From contig NZ_JAEC01000007.1 in assembly GCF_000518705.1 (NCBI RefSeq), positions 1 through 64,000 on the forward strand: a stretch of DNA of 64,000 nucleotides, given 5' to 3'. Below, piece by piece: positions 32,867 to 43,574 of the stretch (positions are counted from its first letter, which is position 1; every line of letters begins with the position of its first letter). Made by a program: the position numbers and the translations under genes. This stretch comes from Shewanella colwelliana ATCC 39565 (GTDB lineage Bacteria; Pseudomonadota; Gammaproteobacteria; Enterobacterales; Shewanellaceae). The notes under the pieces were generated by a model. It saw only the letters and a list, made by a program, of their open reading frames with translations. It was not told the DNA's origin and made no database searches.

Positions 32867-34150
32867 CTAACGTTTACTCGCTTTCGGCGCTTTGTAGTGT
32901 TGTGGCAACACTCTAACTGACTTAACCATATTCTCACCCACTTCAACGACTTCTAACGGATAACCATATAATCGCATTGAGGTGTTAGATTCTGGGATCT
33001 CTTCTAAGTACTCTAATATCAATCCATTAAGGGTCTTTGGACCATCAATGGGAAAATACCAATCCATCTCTTTATTGAGATCGCGAATATTGATAGTCGC
33101 GTCAATAACAAAACTCCCATCGGGTTGTTTAGTTATATCTTCACTTGGGGTGGTAACCATAGAGGTAGTGAAGTCTCCGACAATCTCTTCGAGGATATCC
33201 TCTAATGTAACTAACCCTTGAATATCGCCATACTCATCAACCACTAAACCGATACGCTCTTTGTTTTGCTGAAAGTTTGCGAGCTGTACGTTTAGTGGGG
33301 TGCCTTCTGGCACAAAATAGATCTCTTTTACCGCCCGTAGTAGGGAGGACTTGCTGAACTGCTCTTTCGATTGCAGTCGCAGTGCGTCACGCAGATGCAC
33401 AAAGCCGACCGCATCATCAATGTTATCTCGGTATAACAACACCCGTGTATGAGGGCTTTGGATCACTTGTTTGTTAATGCTCTTAAAGTCATCATTAATA
33501 TTGATGGCATAGAGTTCTGAGCGGGGGATCATAATATCTTCGACCGTTACTTTCTCCAGGTCCATGATGGAGAGTAGCATCTCTTGGTGTCGCCTCGGGA
33601 TAAGTGCACCAGCTTCATGCACAACCGTTCTCAACTCTTCTTGGCTTAATGCATCATCTTCTTTTACCGAGCGAATACCCAGAATATGCAAAAAGGTAGA
33701 GGTGATTAAATTTACTACTTTTACCAATGGTGACAATACCGTGAGCAGCACTTTAAGCAAGACACTTGAGGGAAAAGCTATCTGCTCAGGATGCAGCGCC
33801 GCAACGGTTTTTGGGGTCACTTCGGCAAAGACTAGAACCACAAGGGTTAATACGCCTGTGGCGATTGCCACCCCAACATCACCAAAAAGACGAATACCAA
33901 TAATGGTGGCAATGGCTGAGGCGAGAATGTTGACCAAGTTATTGCCAATTAAGATGAGGCCAATCAGTCTGTCGGGTCTATCAAGCAGTTTAATTGCGCG
34001 TTTGGCGCCCTTGTGACCATTATTGGCAAGGTGGCGAAGCCGATAGCGGTTGAGTGACATCATGGCCGTTTCAGAGCCAGAAAAGTAGGCTGAGATAATG
34101 ATCAGGATGAAGAGGATGATAAAGAGTACGCTGGTGGATATCGCGTCCAA
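32867..34150 (-). CDS. CNNM/CorB-type membrane protein with CBS domains
   Basis: 427 residues. The N-terminal DUF21 membrane domain (about 1-190, four hydrophobic segments, SAYFSGSETAMMSLNRYRLRHL) is followed by a CBS pair (about 200-320, VEDIMIPRSEL, GLVVDEYGDIQGLVTLEDILEEIVGD) and a C-terminal CorC/HlyC domain. The family (E. coli YfjD) is linked to magnesium/cobalt transport or efflux. Proximity to ffh and ypjD is the usual arrangement in gammaproteobacteria. Confidence 0.9.
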   Translation of the reverse strand: MDAISTSVLFIILFILIIISAYFSGSETAMMSLNRYRLRHLANNGHKGAKRAIKLLDRPDRLIGLILIGNNLVNILASAIATIIGIRLFGDVGVAIATGVLTLVVLVFAEVTPKTVAALHPEQIAFPSSVLLKVLLTVLSPLVKVVNLITSTFLHILGIRSVKEDDALSQEELRTVVHEAGALIPRRHQEMLLSIMDLEKVTVEDIMIPRSELYAININDDFKSINKQVIQSPHTRVLLYRDNIDDAVGFVHLRDALRLQSKEQFSKSSLLRAVKEIYFVPEGTPLNVQLANFQQNKERIGLVVDEYGDIQGLVTLEDILEEIVGDFTTSMVTTPSEDITKQPDGSFVIDATINIRDLNKEMDWYFPIDGPKTLNGLILEYLEEIPESNTSMRLYGYPLEVVEVGENMVKSVRVLPQHYKAPKASKR

Positions 34151-34277
34151 AAAGTGGCCCCGCTATGGCGTTGGTAGATAGAATAAAACTGCAAAGGGTA
34201 GTAATTACAGCGATTTTTGAGCAGTGTCAAGTGAACCTAGGTTTGATAAGGGCTCAAACCTAGGTAGAGTATGATAT

Positions 34278-35066
34278 TTAGCTGAGGATGAGCTCTTTTA
34301 CAATTCGAGCGCCAAAATAGGCCAAGCTGAGTAATGTCGCACCAGTGAGCGTATAGATGACGGCTGTGCGGATACGGCAACCAACCCAGTATTGTTGTGC
34401 AAGCATCGCGATATAGGTGAACCAAGCTGCGATAGAAAGCAGTGCTTTATGGCCCTTGCCTTCAGCGAACATGTTATCAAGGAAGATAAAGCCGGTTGCT
34501 AAGGAGAGGCTAAGTAATACCACACCTATAATCACTAAATGGTAGAGTTGTTTCTCAACTGTCATTAAGGGAGGAATAGCAGGGCTCAACATTAACTGTT
34601 TTTTCTTTAACTTGCTCTGGATCATCGCTAACTGTATGGCGTATAAAGCTGCAATCATCAGGGCACTGTAGGCCATCAGTGATAACACCACATGAGCGAG
34701 TACTTCCGGATAGAGCTCAAAGTGAGTAATAAACTCAGGTGGTAGCAGCCACAGCAGGGCGACAGAGATAACCGAGCAGGCATAGACAACTGGCACCACA
34801 ACGATCACTTTTAACCTAAACATTAAAATGGTGAAGGTAAACGCGATGATCCAGTTAACCATAGAGATGACATTGGTTAGACTAAAGTTTTGACCATCTC
34901 CGGTAAATATGGCCTGAGATAGCGCTGCCGCATGTAATACAACGGCCACCGCAGCAAAGCCAGCAACAGCTTTACGGTTTGGCCCATCGGCATGAAATAG
35001 ACGGCTGACGACCAAAACAAGGGCGATACTATAAAAAAATATGGCTGAAGCCGAAAAAATGACCAT
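34278..35066 (-). CDS. ypjD: YpjD-like cytochrome c assembly-type membrane protein
   Basis: 262 residues with about eight hydrophobic segments, of the CcsA/HemX (cytochrome c assembly) superfamily. It is next to ffh and the CBS protein, as ypjD and yfjD are in E. coli. It lacks an obvious WWD tryptophan-rich motif, so a heme-handling function is inferred only from the family. Confidence 0.82.
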   Translation of the reverse strand: MVIFSASAIFFYSIALVLVVSRLFHADGPNRKAVAGFAAVAVVLHAAALSQAIFTGDGQNFSLTNVISMVNWIIAFTFTILMFRLKVIVVVPVVYACSVISVALLWLLPPEFITHFELYPEVLAHVVLSLMAYSALMIAALYAIQLAMIQSKLKKKQLMLSPAIPPLMTVEKQLYHLVIIGVVLLSLSLATGFIFLDNMFAEGKGHKALLSIAAWFTYIAMLAQQYWVGCRIRTAVIYTLTGATLLSLAYFGARIVKELILS

Positions 35067-35356
35067 CGAAAATTAACCTATCGTTATGTTAGCTTTCTTT
35101 GCAATACTGCCCACATCTTTGGATCAGTATGTTCCTAAGTTAATAGTTAGAATAACACGATGAGTGTGTTATTGGGCAGAGGCTTTACACACAAAAATTA
35201 GCACTTTCTGAGCGTTACTCCTAAGTTTTGAACATTTATCTATCATAAAAGCTAAACATCGAGAGCGATAACTTGGTCTGTGCGGTAGCATAATATCTGG
35301 GCATCGCTATAATACTGCCCCAATCATGTAAATTCTAAACGGTAAAGAACGCGATA

Positions 35357-36730
35357 ATGTTTGAGAACCTAACCGACAGATTATCACGCACGCTGAAGAA
35401 CATCAGTGGCCGTGGTCGCTTAACTGAAGACAATATTAAAGAAACGTTACGCGAAGTGCGCATGGCGCTGCTTGAAGCCGATGTTGCTTTGCCTGTAGTT
35501 CGTGCCTTCGTTAACAGTGTAAAAGAGCGCGCAGTTGGCCAAGAGGTTTCAAAAAGCCTCAGCCCCGGCCAAGCCTTTATTAAGATAGTACAAAGCGAGT
35601 TGGAAAACGCCATGGGCGAAGCCAACGAAGCGCTAAATCTATCGGCTCAGCCGCCAGCGGTTATTATGATGGCGGGTTTGCAAGGTGCGGGTAAAACCAC
35701 GAGTGTCGCCAAACTATCAAAGTTTTTGCGTGAGCGTGAAAAGAAATCCGTTCTTGTGGTCAGTGCCGACGTTTATCGTCCAGCGGCAATCAAGCAGCTT
35801 GAAACCTTAGCGACAGAAGTTGAGGTGGAGTTCTTTCCATCTGATGTCAGTCAAAAGCCAATCGACATTGTTAATGCTGCACTCGCGCATGCTAAATTAA
35901 AATTCATTGATGTGGTCATTGTCGATACCGCGGGTCGTCTGCACGTTGATGAAAGCATGATGGACGAGATTAAAGCCCTTCATGCCGCAGTGAAACCGAT
36001 TGAGACCCTATTCGTGGTTGACGCCATGACAGGTCAAGATGCGGCAAATACGGCTAAAGCGTTTAATGAAGCTCTCCCCCTCACTGGTGTGGTACTGACT
36101 AAAGTCGACGGCGATGCGCGTGGTGGTGCAGCATTATCCATTCGTCATATCACGGGTAAACCAATTAAATTCTTGGGTGTTGGTGAGAAAACCGACGCGT
36201 TAGAAGCATTCCACCCCGATCGTGTTGCGTCTCGCATTCTAGGTATGGGCGATGTCTTATCGCTGATTGAAGAAGTTGAGCGCGGCGTAGATAAAGACAA
36301 GGCGATGAAACTAGCTTCTAAAGTGAAGCAGGGTGGTAGCTTTGATCTGGAAGATTTCCGTGAGCAGCTGCAGCAGATGAAAAACATGGGCGGCATGATG
36401 AACATGATTGAAAAGCTACCTGGTGTTGGTCAATTGCCGCCAGAAGCTCTCGCTCAGGTTCAAGATGGTAAGATGACAGGTCAGATGGAAGCAATTATCA
36501 ACTCCATGACGGCTGCTGAGCGTAAGCGCCCGGATATTATCAAAGGTTCTCGTAAGCGCCGTATTGCCATGGGGTCAGGTACCCAGATCCAAGATGTAAA
36601 CCGTTTATTGAAACAGTTTACTCAGATGCAAAAAATGATGAAGAAGATGTCGGCGAAAGGCGGCATGAAAAAAATGATGCGCGGTATGAGTGGTATGTTA
36701 CCACCAGGAATGAAGATGCCTGGGCGTTAA
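35357..36730 (+). CDS. ffh: Signal recognition particle protein Ffh
   Basis: SRP54 homologue that binds 4.5S RNA and signal sequences. 457 residues: N domain, G domain with P-loop GLQGAGKTT (107-115) and DTAGRLHVD, and a methionine-rich M domain (QMQKMMKKMSAKGGMKKMMRG). ATG start MFENLTDRLSRTLKN. Confidence 0.97.
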   Translation: MFENLTDRLSRTLKNISGRGRLTEDNIKETLREVRMALLEADVALPVVRAFVNSVKERAVGQEVSKSLSPGQAFIKIVQSELENAMGEANEALNLSAQPPAVIMMAGLQGAGKTTSVAKLSKFLREREKKSVLVVSADVYRPAAIKQLETLATEVEVEFFPSDVSQKPIDIVNAALAHAKLKFIDVVIVDTAGRLHVDESMMDEIKALHAAVKPIETLFVVDAMTGQDAANTAKAFNEALPLTGVVLTKVDGDARGGAALSIRHITGKPIKFLGVGEKTDALEAFHPDRVASRILGMGDVLSLIEEVERGVDKDKAMKLASKVKQGGSFDLEDFREQLQQMKNMGGMMNMIEKLPGVGQLPPEALAQVQDGKMTGQMEAIINSMTAAERKRPDIIKGSRKRRIAMGSGTQIQDVNRLLKQFTQMQKMMKKMSAKGGMKKMMRGMSGMLPPGMKMPGR

Positions 36731-36756
36731 TCCATTTTATTTTTAAAGAGTTAACT

Positions 36757-36800
36757 AAGCCCGTGAAGTGGTTCCCCCCCTTCATGGGCTTTCTATTTTT
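36757..36800 (+). terminator. Terminator after ffh
   Basis: AAGCCCGTGAAG pairs with CTTCATGGGCTT, with CTATTTTT following; the loop contains a run of seven C. Confidence 0.75.
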
Positions 36801-36935
36801 GTGTAAAAACGTTGCATTCGTCGCCGATTCAGGTAGAATCATGCGGCTTTCTATCTGGGACTCTTCGCGAACACGGGGTTCCAGTTTTTATTTTTGCCCC
36901 ATTTAAGGGGCAAATCATTAGAGGATAAAAGACGC

Positions 36936-37187
36936 ATGGTTACCATTCGTTTAGCTCGTGGCGGCGCAAAAAAGCGTCCATTTTATAACATCGTTGTTGC
37001 TGATAGCCGCAATGCTCGTGACGGTCGTTTCATCGAACGTGTTGGTTTCTTCAATCCATTGGCTCGTGGCCAAGAAGAAGCACTACGTTTAGACCTTGAT
37101 CGTGTTGAGCACTGGGTTTCTAACGGTGCAGCTACTACAGATCGTGTAGCTAAGTTGATCAAAGACGCTCGTAAAGCTGCTGCTTAA
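36936..37187 (+). CDS. rpsP: Ribosomal protein S16
   Basis: 83-residue 30S protein. The start [18 protein letters not shown] matches the family exactly; an upstream ATG at 36894 would add unrelated residues. AGAGGA lies about eight bases ahead. First gene of the conserved rpsP-rimM-trmD-rplS operon. Confidence 0.97.
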   Translation: MVTIRLARGGAKKRPFYNIVVADSRNARDGRFIERVGFFNPLARGQEEALRLDLDRVEHWVSNGAATTDRVAKLIKDARKAAA

Positions 37188-37207
37188 TAGCGTTAAGGTA
37201 TAGATTG

Positions 37208-37738
37208 ATGAGTAGTCACCAAGAACCTGTTGTACTGGGCAAAATAGGCGCCAGTCACGGCATTAAAGGTTGGTTGAAGATCACTAGCTATACCGATTCT
37301 GTCGAAGACATTTTTAGTTATTCACCTTGGTTGGTTAAAGAGCAAGGCGAATGGCGTGAGGTTAAGGTTGAACAGTGGCGTTTTCAGGGTAAGGCATTAA
37401 TTGCCGAACTCGAAGGTGTTTCCACTCGAGACCAAGCGCAAATGCTCACTAATTGTGAGATTGCCATTCCTGCAGAGTTGATGAAAGAGTTGCCAGAAGA
37501 CGAGTTCTATTGGCGTGATTTAATCGGCTGTGACGTAGTGAATACCAAAGGCTATAACATGGGCAAAGTTGAGCAGATCGTGGAAACAGGATCAAACGAC
37601 GTGCTACTTGTTAAAGCTAACGCAAAAGATGGTTTTGGCAAAACGGAACGTATGATTCCTTTTGTTACCGAGCAGTTCGTCCTTGAGGTGAACCTAACGG
37701 AAAAACAAATTTTAGTGGATTGGGATCCGGACTTCTAA
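37208..37738 (+). CDS. rimM: 16S rRNA processing protein RimM
   Basis: 176 residues, helps mature the 30S head and binds S19. N-terminal barrel ([18 protein letters not shown]) and C-terminal PRC barrel ([23 protein letters not shown]). The start is ATG, directly after an in-frame TTG. Confidence 0.96.
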   Translation: MSSHQEPVVLGKIGASHGIKGWLKITSYTDSVEDIFSYSPWLVKEQGEWREVKVEQWRFQGKALIAELEGVSTRDQAQMLTNCEIAIPAELMKELPEDEFYWRDLIGCDVVNTKGYNMGKVEQIVETGSNDVLLVKANAKDGFGKTERMIPFVTEQFVLEVNLTEKQILVDWDPDF

Positions 37739-37753
37739 GTCGAGGGACAACAG

Positions 37754-38506
37754 ATGTGGTTAGGGGTAGTAACCCTGTTTCCAGAGATGTTTCGTGCCGT
37801 AACAGACTTTGGTGTAACGGGTCGGGCCGTTAGCAACGGCTTGCTGGAGTTGCAAACGTGGAATCCTCGTGATTTCACCCATGATAAACATCGCACTGTG
37901 GACGACCGACCTTACGGCGGCGGACCTGGGATGTTAATGATGGTGCAGCCTCTACGTGATGCTATCCACGCAGCTAAAGCGGCTGCTGGAGATAAGGCGA
38001 AGGTGATTTATCTTTCTCCTCAAGGACGCAAGCTGACACAGCAAGGCGTCGAAGAGTTAGCTAAATCAGAGAGTTTGATTTTAGTGTGTGGTCGCTACGA
38101 AGGTATCGATGAACGCATTATTCAAGCTGAAGTGGATGAAGAGTGGTCAATTGGCGATTACGTGCTTTCCGGCGGTGAATTGCCAGCGATGACGCTGATT
38201 GATTCAGTATCACGCTTGGTTCCAGGGGTTCTTGGAAAGCAAGCATCAGCAGAGCAGGATTCCTTCTCTGGTGGGTTACTGGATTGCCCCCACTACACTC
38301 GACCTGAAAGCTTAGATGGTATTGACGTACCAGCAGTGTTGTTAAGTGGTAACCACGAACATATTAGACGCTGGCGTCTGCAACAGAGTCTCGGAAGAAC
38401 TTTGTTACGACGACCAGAATTATTTGAAAATCTAGCTCTGACTGACGAACAAACAAAGCTATTAGCGGAGTTTGTTAAATCCACCCAAGTTGGTGAGAAA
38501 GACTGA
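37754..38506 (+). CDS. trmD: tRNA (guanine-N1-)-methyltransferase
   Basis: Methylates G37 of several tRNAs, using a trefoil-knot SAM site. 250 residues. [44 protein letters not shown] and [15 protein letters not shown] are all present. It follows rimM by 15 bases. Confidence 0.97.
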   Translation: MWLGVVTLFPEMFRAVTDFGVTGRAVSNGLLELQTWNPRDFTHDKHRTVDDRPYGGGPGMLMMVQPLRDAIHAAKAAAGDKAKVIYLSPQGRKLTQQGVEELAKSESLILVCGRYEGIDERIIQAEVDEEWSIGDYVLSGGELPAMTLIDSVSRLVPGVLGKQASAEQDSFSGGLLDCPHYTRPESLDGIDVPAVLLSGNHEHIRRWRLQQSLGRTLLRRPELFENLALTDEQTKLLAEFVKSTQVGEKD

Positions 38507-38534
38507 TCAGTTATACCTAGTATGGAGTTTATTC

Positions 38535-38885
38535 ATGAATAACATCATTAAAATGCTCAACGATGAGCAAATGAAGCAAGACGTACCACAGTTTGGTGCA
38601 GGTGACACTGTAGTTGTTAAAGTACGTGTTGTTGAAGGCGGTAAAGAGCGTCTACAGGCTTTTGAAGGCGTTGTAATCGCAAAACGTAACCGTGGTCTGC
38701 ACTCTGCATTCACAGTACGTAAAATCTCTAATGGTGAAGGTGTTGAGCGTGCGTTCCAAACTCACAGCCCAATCATCTCTAGCATCGAAGTTAAGCGTCG
38801 CGGCCGTGTACGTCGTGCTAAGCTTTACTATCTACGTGATCGTTCAGGTAAGTCTGCACGTATCCGTGAGAAGCTTGCTAAGTAA
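38535..38885 (+). CDS. rplS: Ribosomal protein L19
   Basis: About 116 residues, at the 30S/50S interface. The start [20 protein letters not shown] matches the family, with GGAG about nine bases upstream; an earlier in-frame frame opening inside trmD is not used. Last gene of the operon. Confidence 0.97.
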   Translation: MNNIIKMLNDEQMKQDVPQFGAGDTVVVKVRVVEGGKERLQAFEGVVIAKRNRGLHSAFTVRKISNGEGVERAFQTHSPIISSIEVKRRGRVRRAKLYYLRDRSGKSARIREKLAK

Positions 38886-38925
38886 GCAATCGCTTCAAGT
38901 AAAACAAGATGCAGTGTTCGCACAA

Positions 38926-38952
38926 ATACCCGCCTTATGGCGGGGTTTTGTG
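38926..38952 (+). terminator. Terminator after rplS
   Basis: CCCGCC-TTAT-GGCGGG followed by GTTTTGTGTTTT. Confidence 0.8.
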
Positions 38953-39048
38953 TTTTAGGGTGAGCATAAATGCTGTTTAGCATAAGTGCTTTATACTGAT
39001 TAGCATTACAATAGATTGCCTTTGAACAGGTGAAGCTGAAAATCTGCC

Positions 39049-39127
39049 AAGCTCCCAAGCTCCCAAGCTCCCAAGCTCCCAAGCTCCCAAGCTCCCAAGC
39101 TCCCAAGCTCCCAAGCTCCCAAGCTCC
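39049..39127. repeat. Octamer tandem repeat (AAGCTCCC)n
   Basis: Nine exact copies of AAGCTCCC plus a partial tenth, without a single mismatch, lie between rplS and aroF. On the minus strand it is open in frame with an eight-residue period (WELGSLGA), but there is no start context, conserved ends or family, so I do not call a gene. Perfect identity suggests recent slippage expansion. Confidence 0.95.
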
Positions 39128-39213
39128 AAAATACCATTTAAGTTGAATTTTGCTATTGATGAGAATTTCCACTTGATCTGACGGTGATCCGCTGGCATAG
39201 TTAGCTCTCAGTC

Positions 39214-39231
39214 GTAATGGTGTACCATTAC
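39214..39231. promoter_or_regulatory. Operator-like dyad upstream of aroF
   Basis: GTAATGG and CCATTAC are exact arms around TGTA, about 80 bases before the aroF start. The nine bases CGTAATGGT recur 25 bases before trpR (50128-50136). It does not fit the TyrR box spacing. No T-run follows, so it is not a terminator. Confidence 0.4.
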
Positions 39232-39307
39232 AGTATTGCAGGGTGTCTACGTCGATAACATTTAGACAGATTAGTGAGTGATTAACATAGATAAGTTGGT
39301 GAAAGGT

Positions 39308-40399
39308 ATGCAGCAAGACACAATTAACAATGTCCATATTAGTTCTGAAAAAGTATTGGTAACGCCAGAAGAGTTAAAGCAGCAACTACCTCTATCCACT
39401 GCAGCCTATCAATATGTGTTGAATGCTCGTAAAACAGTGGCCGATATCGTTCATAAGCGGGATAACCGAGTATTAGTGGTCAGCGGACCCTGCTCGATTC
39501 ACGACATCGAATCAGCCAAAGAATATGCCCTTAAACTAAAAACACTTCATGATGAATTACAAGATGAATTCTACATCTTGATGCGTGTGTATTTTGAAAA
39601 GCCGCGTACAACCGTTGGTTGGAAAGGCATGATAAACGACCCAGATATGGATGAGTCATTTGACGTCCAAAAAGGGCTTCAAATGGCGCGAGAGCTAATG
39701 ATTTGGTTAGCAGAGCTCGGACTCCCAGTCGCAACAGAAGCACTCGATCCGATTAGTCCACAGTATCTGTCGGAGTTAGTGACTTGGTCAGCGATTGGTG
39801 CCCGTACTACTGAATCGCAAACTCACCGAGAGATGGCCTCAGGCCTTTCTATGCCTGTTGGGTTTAAAAATGGCACCGATGGTAAACTGGGGGTAGCAAT
39901 TAATGCGTTAGAGTCGGCTGCCAGCGGTCACAGGTTTATGGGGATCAACCAACAGGGGCAGGTCGCGCTACTGCAAACCGCAGGTAATCCAGATGGACAT
40001 GTAATTTTACGTGGCGGTAAGACGCCAAACTATGATGCAGCGAGTGTGGCAGAGTGCGAACATCAGCTGCATGCTGCCAAACTTAATGCTCGTCTAATTG
40101 TTGACTGCAGTCATGGCAACTCTTCTAAGGACCACAGTAAACAACCTGCTGTTTGCCAAGATGTGTTTAATCAAATAGTTTCAGGTAATCAGTCTATTAT
40201 TGGCGTTATGCTAGAAAGTCACCTTAACGAAGGTAACCAAAGTAGCAATAAACCCTTGCATGAATTGGCTTACGGGGTCTCGGTCACCGATGCTTGCATC
40301 AATTGGCAGACTACTGAGCAATTGCTTCGGCAAGGTGCTGCACAATTGGCATCGGTTTTACCGACAAGATTTGATATGCTCAAGGCAGTAAACGCTTGA
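39308..40399 (+). CDS. aroF: DAHP synthase (type I-alpha), AroF-like
   Basis: First step of the shikimate pathway: PEP plus erythrose-4-phosphate to DAHP. 363 residues from [17 protein letters not shown], which aligns with the E. coli AroF N-terminus; a GTG ten codons earlier is possible. [38 protein letters not shown] and [11 protein letters not shown] hold the catalytic Cys, Lys/Arg and His ligands. It is paired with tyrA, so probably the tyrosine-sensitive isozyme. The stop overlaps the tyrA start by one base. Confidence 0.94.
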   Translation: MQQDTINNVHISSEKVLVTPEELKQQLPLSTAAYQYVLNARKTVADIVHKRDNRVLVVSGPCSIHDIESAKEYALKLKTLHDELQDEFYILMRVYFEKPRTTVGWKGMINDPDMDESFDVQKGLQMARELMIWLAELGLPVATEALDPISPQYLSELVTWSAIGARTTESQTHREMASGLSMPVGFKNGTDGKLGVAINALESAASGHRFMGINQQGQVALLQTAGNPDGHVILRGGKTPNYDAASVAECEHQLHAAKLNARLIVDCSHGNSSKDHSKQPAVCQDVFNQIVSGNQSIIGVMLESHLNEGNQSSNKPLHELAYGVSVTDACINWQTTEQLLRQGAAQLASVLPTRFDMLKAVNA

Positions 40400-41553
40400 T
40401 GGATAAACCACAAATGAATGAAAAGACAACCGATGATTTAGAAAAGCTGCGCGGGCATATTGATAATGTTGATCAGCAGTTATTGCACCTGCTGCGTAAA
40501 CGACTCGATTTAGTTGGTCAGGTTGGAGCTGTTAAACATGCTGCCGGTGTTCCCATCTACGCGCCAGAACGCGAAGCCTCTATGCTGGCAAAGCGTCGTG
40601 AAGAAGCGGCGAACATGAATGTTTCTCCGCAGCTAATTGAGGATATTCTACGTCGTTTAATGCGAGAGTCTTACCTTAATGAGAAAGATGTTGGCTTTAA
40701 GCAGGTGAAAGCTGACCTGGGCCATGTGGTTATTGTTGGTGGTGAAGGTAAGCTCGGCGGCCTGTTTAGTCAGATGTTGCGTTTATCTGGCTATCAAGTG
40801 AAGTCGTTAGACAAAGATGACTGGCAGCGTGCTGAAGCGATTTTTGATGGTGCAGGTTTAGTGATAGTGACTGTGCCTATAAGTATCACCTGTGAGCTGA
40901 TTGCAAGCAAACTAGGGCAATTGCCTGAGTCCTGCATTTTAGCCGACTTAACATCAATTAAGGCAAAACCGCTTGATGCGATGCTAACGGTGCACAAAGG
41001 CCCTGTGGTCGGTCTGCACCCAATGTTTGGCCCTGATGTAGGCAGCCTTGCTAAGCAAGTTGTTGTTGTCTGTCATGGTCGTGGTCAAGAAAGTTATCAA
41101 TGGTTGATGGAGCAGATTAAGATTTGGGGAGCACGTCTGGTTGAGGCTGATGCGCAAAAGCATGACAAGGCGATGCAATTAGTGCAGGCGATGCGTCACT
41201 TTTCATCATTTGTTTATGGTCTCAACCTTTATCGAGAAGCGGCAGATATCGATAACCTATTGCAGTTTAGCTCACCAATTTATCGTTTAGAGCTGGCGAT
41301 GGTGGGGCGTCTTTTTGCTCAGAGTCCTGAACTTTATGCCGATATTATCTATGCTCAGCGCGAAAGCCTGACGGCGATCGGTGATTATTTAGATAATTAC
41401 AGGCAAGCGTTGGAGTTATTAAAGTCTGGAAATCGTCAAGGCTTTATCGATCAGTTTGAAGAAGTCGCCAATTGGTTTGGTGATTTTGCACCGCAATTTC
41501 AGCGAGAGAGTCGCGCGATGTTGCAATCGGTTAATGATATGAAAGCGGGGTAG
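40399..41553 (+). CDS. tyrA: Chorismate mutase / prephenate dehydrogenase (T-protein)
   Basis: Bifunctional tyrosine-branch enzyme. Residues about 10-95 are an AroQ chorismate mutase ([27 protein letters not shown]), and about 105-375 the NAD-dependent dehydrogenase ([27 protein letters not shown]). The ATG overlaps the aroF stop (TGATG), indicating translational coupling. About 384 residues, normal length. Confidence 0.95.
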   Translation: MDKPQMNEKTTDDLEKLRGHIDNVDQQLLHLLRKRLDLVGQVGAVKHAAGVPIYAPEREASMLAKRREEAANMNVSPQLIEDILRRLMRESYLNEKDVGFKQVKADLGHVVIVGGEGKLGGLFSQMLRLSGYQVKSLDKDDWQRAEAIFDGAGLVIVTVPISITCELIASKLGQLPESCILADLTSIKAKPLDAMLTVHKGPVVGLHPMFGPDVGSLAKQVVVVCHGRGQESYQWLMEQIKIWGARLVEADAQKHDKAMQLVQAMRHFSSFVYGLNLYREAADIDNLLQFSSPIYRLELAMVGRLFAQSPELYADIIYAQRESLTAIGDYLDNYRQALELLKSGNRQGFIDQFEEVANWFGDFAPQFQRESRAMLQSVNDMKAG

Positions 41554-41600
41554 TTATTGCCAGTCAGTCTATTTATCGATACCGAACTTTAGTCTAAAAC

Positions 41601-41640
41601 CTGAGCTTAGATTAACGCTATCTAGCTCAGGCCTTTTTAT
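41601..41640 (+). terminator. Terminator after tyrA
   Basis: CCTGAGCT pairs with AGCTCAGG, followed by CCTTTTTAT. Confidence 0.8.
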
Positions 41641-41806
41641 GGGATTTAAGCAAATTATTGTCCTTTTCTCCTTATATTTCTTGTGTTCTGGTGCTGTAAA
41701 GTTCCTTACTTAGTTGCGCCTTTGCTAATTTGATCTGCCTCATAGTTTGTCGCATTGATCCAATAAATCGCTTTAGCTGATGACAAAGGCGCAGTAGACT
41801 CCCTTA

Positions 41807-41831
41807 AAACATGCAAAATAAAAGCATGATT
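41807..41831. promoter_or_regulatory. NsrR-like operator upstream of hcp
   Basis: ATGC (41811-41814) and GCAT (41824-41827) sit in A/T-rich inverted arms at the 17-base span of the NsrR consensus. NsrR is the nitric oxide repressor of hcp in many gammaproteobacteria. The site lies 20 bases before the hcp start, where a repressor could block transcription. Confidence 0.55.
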
Positions 41832-41850
41832 AAAAATAGGAGTAGTTGTA

Positions 41851-43515
41851 ATGTTTTGTATTCAGTGTGAGCAAACGATTAGAACCCCAGCAGGTAATGG
41901 TTGTAGTTATTCCCAAGGCATGTGCGGAAAGTTGTCAGATACTTCAGATCTGCAGGACCTATTGATCTACTTGCTTCAGGGCGTTTCAGCCTATGCGGTT
42001 AAGGCAAGAGAGTTTGATATTATTGATAGTGAAGTTGATAACTTTGTTCCTAAAGCTTTTTTCGCCACACTGACTAACGTCAACTTTGATGACGATCGCC
42101 TCATCGATTATGTGAATCAAGCCGACCTCTACCGCAACCGATTAAAAGCAGCTTATGAAAGTGCTTGCGCTGAGTCAGGTAAAGCGATTGATAGTCTCAT
42201 TCCTGCGGCTTCATTGGTATTGGCGACATCGAAACCTGAAATGCTTGCTCAAGCCGTTCAAGCTGCGCCTAACCGCGGTAAAGAGAGTGTTCATGAAGAT
42301 ATTATGGGTCTGCGTTTACTTTGTCTTTATGGCCTAAAAGGCGCTGCGGCCTACATGGAGCATGCGCGTGTTCTTGAGCAAACCGATAGCGACGTTGCCG
42401 CGAGCTTTCATGAGATCATGGCGTTTCTTGGCTCAGATTCAGAGGATGCCGACAAACTTTTTGCAACCGCAATGGAGATTGGCCAGCTGAACTATCGAGT
42501 AATGGCGATGCTTGATACTGGTGAAACAGCATCATTTGGTCATCCTGAGCCAACGCAAGTCAACACGGTTGCAGTGAAAGGCAAAGCTATTTTGGTCTCT
42601 GGCCATGATATGAAAGATTTAGAGCTGATTTTGGAACAAACGCAAGGTAAGGGCATTAATGTCTTTACCCATGGTGAAATGTTACCCGCGCTGGCTTATC
42701 CCGCATTCAAAAAGTATCCACACCTCGTCGGTAACTACGGCAGCGCGTGGCAGAATCAACAGAAAGAGTTTGCTAACTTCCCTGGTGCGGTAGTGATGAC
42801 CTCTAACTGTATTATCGATCCAAACGTTGGTGATTACTCCGACCGTATTTACACTCGCAGCATTGTTGGCTGGCCTGGGGTAACGCATATCGAAGGAGAA
42901 GATTTTTCCGCAGTGATCGATAAAGCTTTATCGCTAGAAGGCTTTATCTATGATGAGATCCCCCATCTTATCACCATAGGTTTTGCTCGAAATGCGTTAA
43001 TGGCTGCTGCGCCTGCCGTGGTTGAGAATGTGAAAAATGGTTCAATTAAACACTTCTTCCTTGTGGGGGGGTGTGATGGTGATAAGTCTGAGCGTAGCTA
43101 CTTTACTGATATTGCAACAGCGGCGCCAAAAGACTCCATTATTATGACCTTAGGTTGTGGTAAGTATAAATTTAATAAGCTTGCATTTGGCGACATTAAC
43201 GGTATTCCGCGTTTATTGGATATCGGTCGATGTAACGATGCTTACTCGGCAATTCAGCTAGCGATTGCACTGTCAGAAGTGTTTGAGTGTGAGATCAACG
43301 AACTGCCATTGAGCTTGGTTCTATCATGGTTTGAACAAAAGGCGATTGTGATCTTGTTGACTCTGCTATCGCTGGGAGTCAAAAACATCCGTACTGGCCC
43401 GACTGCGCCTGCATTTTTGACTGAAAATCTGGCTAAGATTTTAGAAGACAAGTTTGGTCTACGGACCACAACGACTGTCGAAGCCGATCTCAAGGAAATC
43501 CTCAGCGTCGCATAA
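41851..43515 (+). CDS. hcp: Hybrid cluster protein (hydroxylamine reductase/NO reductase)
   Basis: 554 residues. The N-terminal [16 protein letters not shown] ... MCGK (C3, C6, C18, C25) binds the first Fe-S cluster, as in the E. coli type. The hybrid-cluster region includes [25 protein letters not shown] and [14 protein letters not shown]. The enzyme reduces NO or hydroxylamine during nitrosative stress under low oxygen. Seven consecutive G (43065-43071) encode part of VGGCDGD and are in frame. AGGAG precedes the ATG; hcr follows. Confidence 0.95.
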   Translation: MFCIQCEQTIRTPAGNGCSYSQGMCGKLSDTSDLQDLLIYLLQGVSAYAVKAREFDIIDSEVDNFVPKAFFATLTNVNFDDDRLIDYVNQADLYRNRLKAAYESACAESGKAIDSLIPAASLVLATSKPEMLAQAVQAAPNRGKESVHEDIMGLRLLCLYGLKGAAAYMEHARVLEQTDSDVAASFHEIMAFLGSDSEDADKLFATAMEIGQLNYRVMAMLDTGETASFGHPEPTQVNTVAVKGKAILVSGHDMKDLELILEQTQGKGINVFTHGEMLPALAYPAFKKYPHLVGNYGSAWQNQQKEFANFPGAVVMTSNCIIDPNVGDYSDRIYTRSIVGWPGVTHIEGEDFSAVIDKALSLEGFIYDEIPHLITIGFARNALMAAAPAVVENVKNGSIKHFFLVGGCDGDKSERSYFTDIATAAPKDSIIMTLGCGKYKFNKLAFGDINGIPRLLDIGRCNDAYSAIQLAIALSEVFECEINELPLSLVLSWFEQKAIVILLTLLSLGVKNIRTGPTAPAFLTENLAKILEDKFGLRTTTTVEADLKEILSVA

Positions 43516-43523
43516 CTCGTTTA

Positions 43524-43557
43524 AACGCCTATGACTAAAGTCATAGGCGTTCTATTT
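43524..43557 (+). terminator. Hairpin between hcp and hcr
   Basis: AACGCCTATGAC pairs exactly with GTCATAGGCGTT around TAAA, followed by CTATTTT. Being intercistronic, it may set hcp above hcr expression. Confidence 0.75.
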
Positions 43558-43574
43558 TCAGGGTAACTCTCTTA

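Noticed and set aside
39214..39231. TyrR box upstream of aroF
   Set aside because: The arms do not fit TGTAAA-N6-TTTACA in spacing or sequence.
38828..39337. Minus-strand open frame across the octamer repeat (WELGSLGA period)
   Set aside because: An eight-base repeat without stops is open by construction; the flanks show no conserved protein and it overlaps rplS.
41755..41771. FNR box upstream of hcp (TTGAT-CCAA-TAAAT)
   Set aside because: Only one half matches TTGAT-N4-ATCAA, so it is not supported despite hcp often being FNR-controlled.
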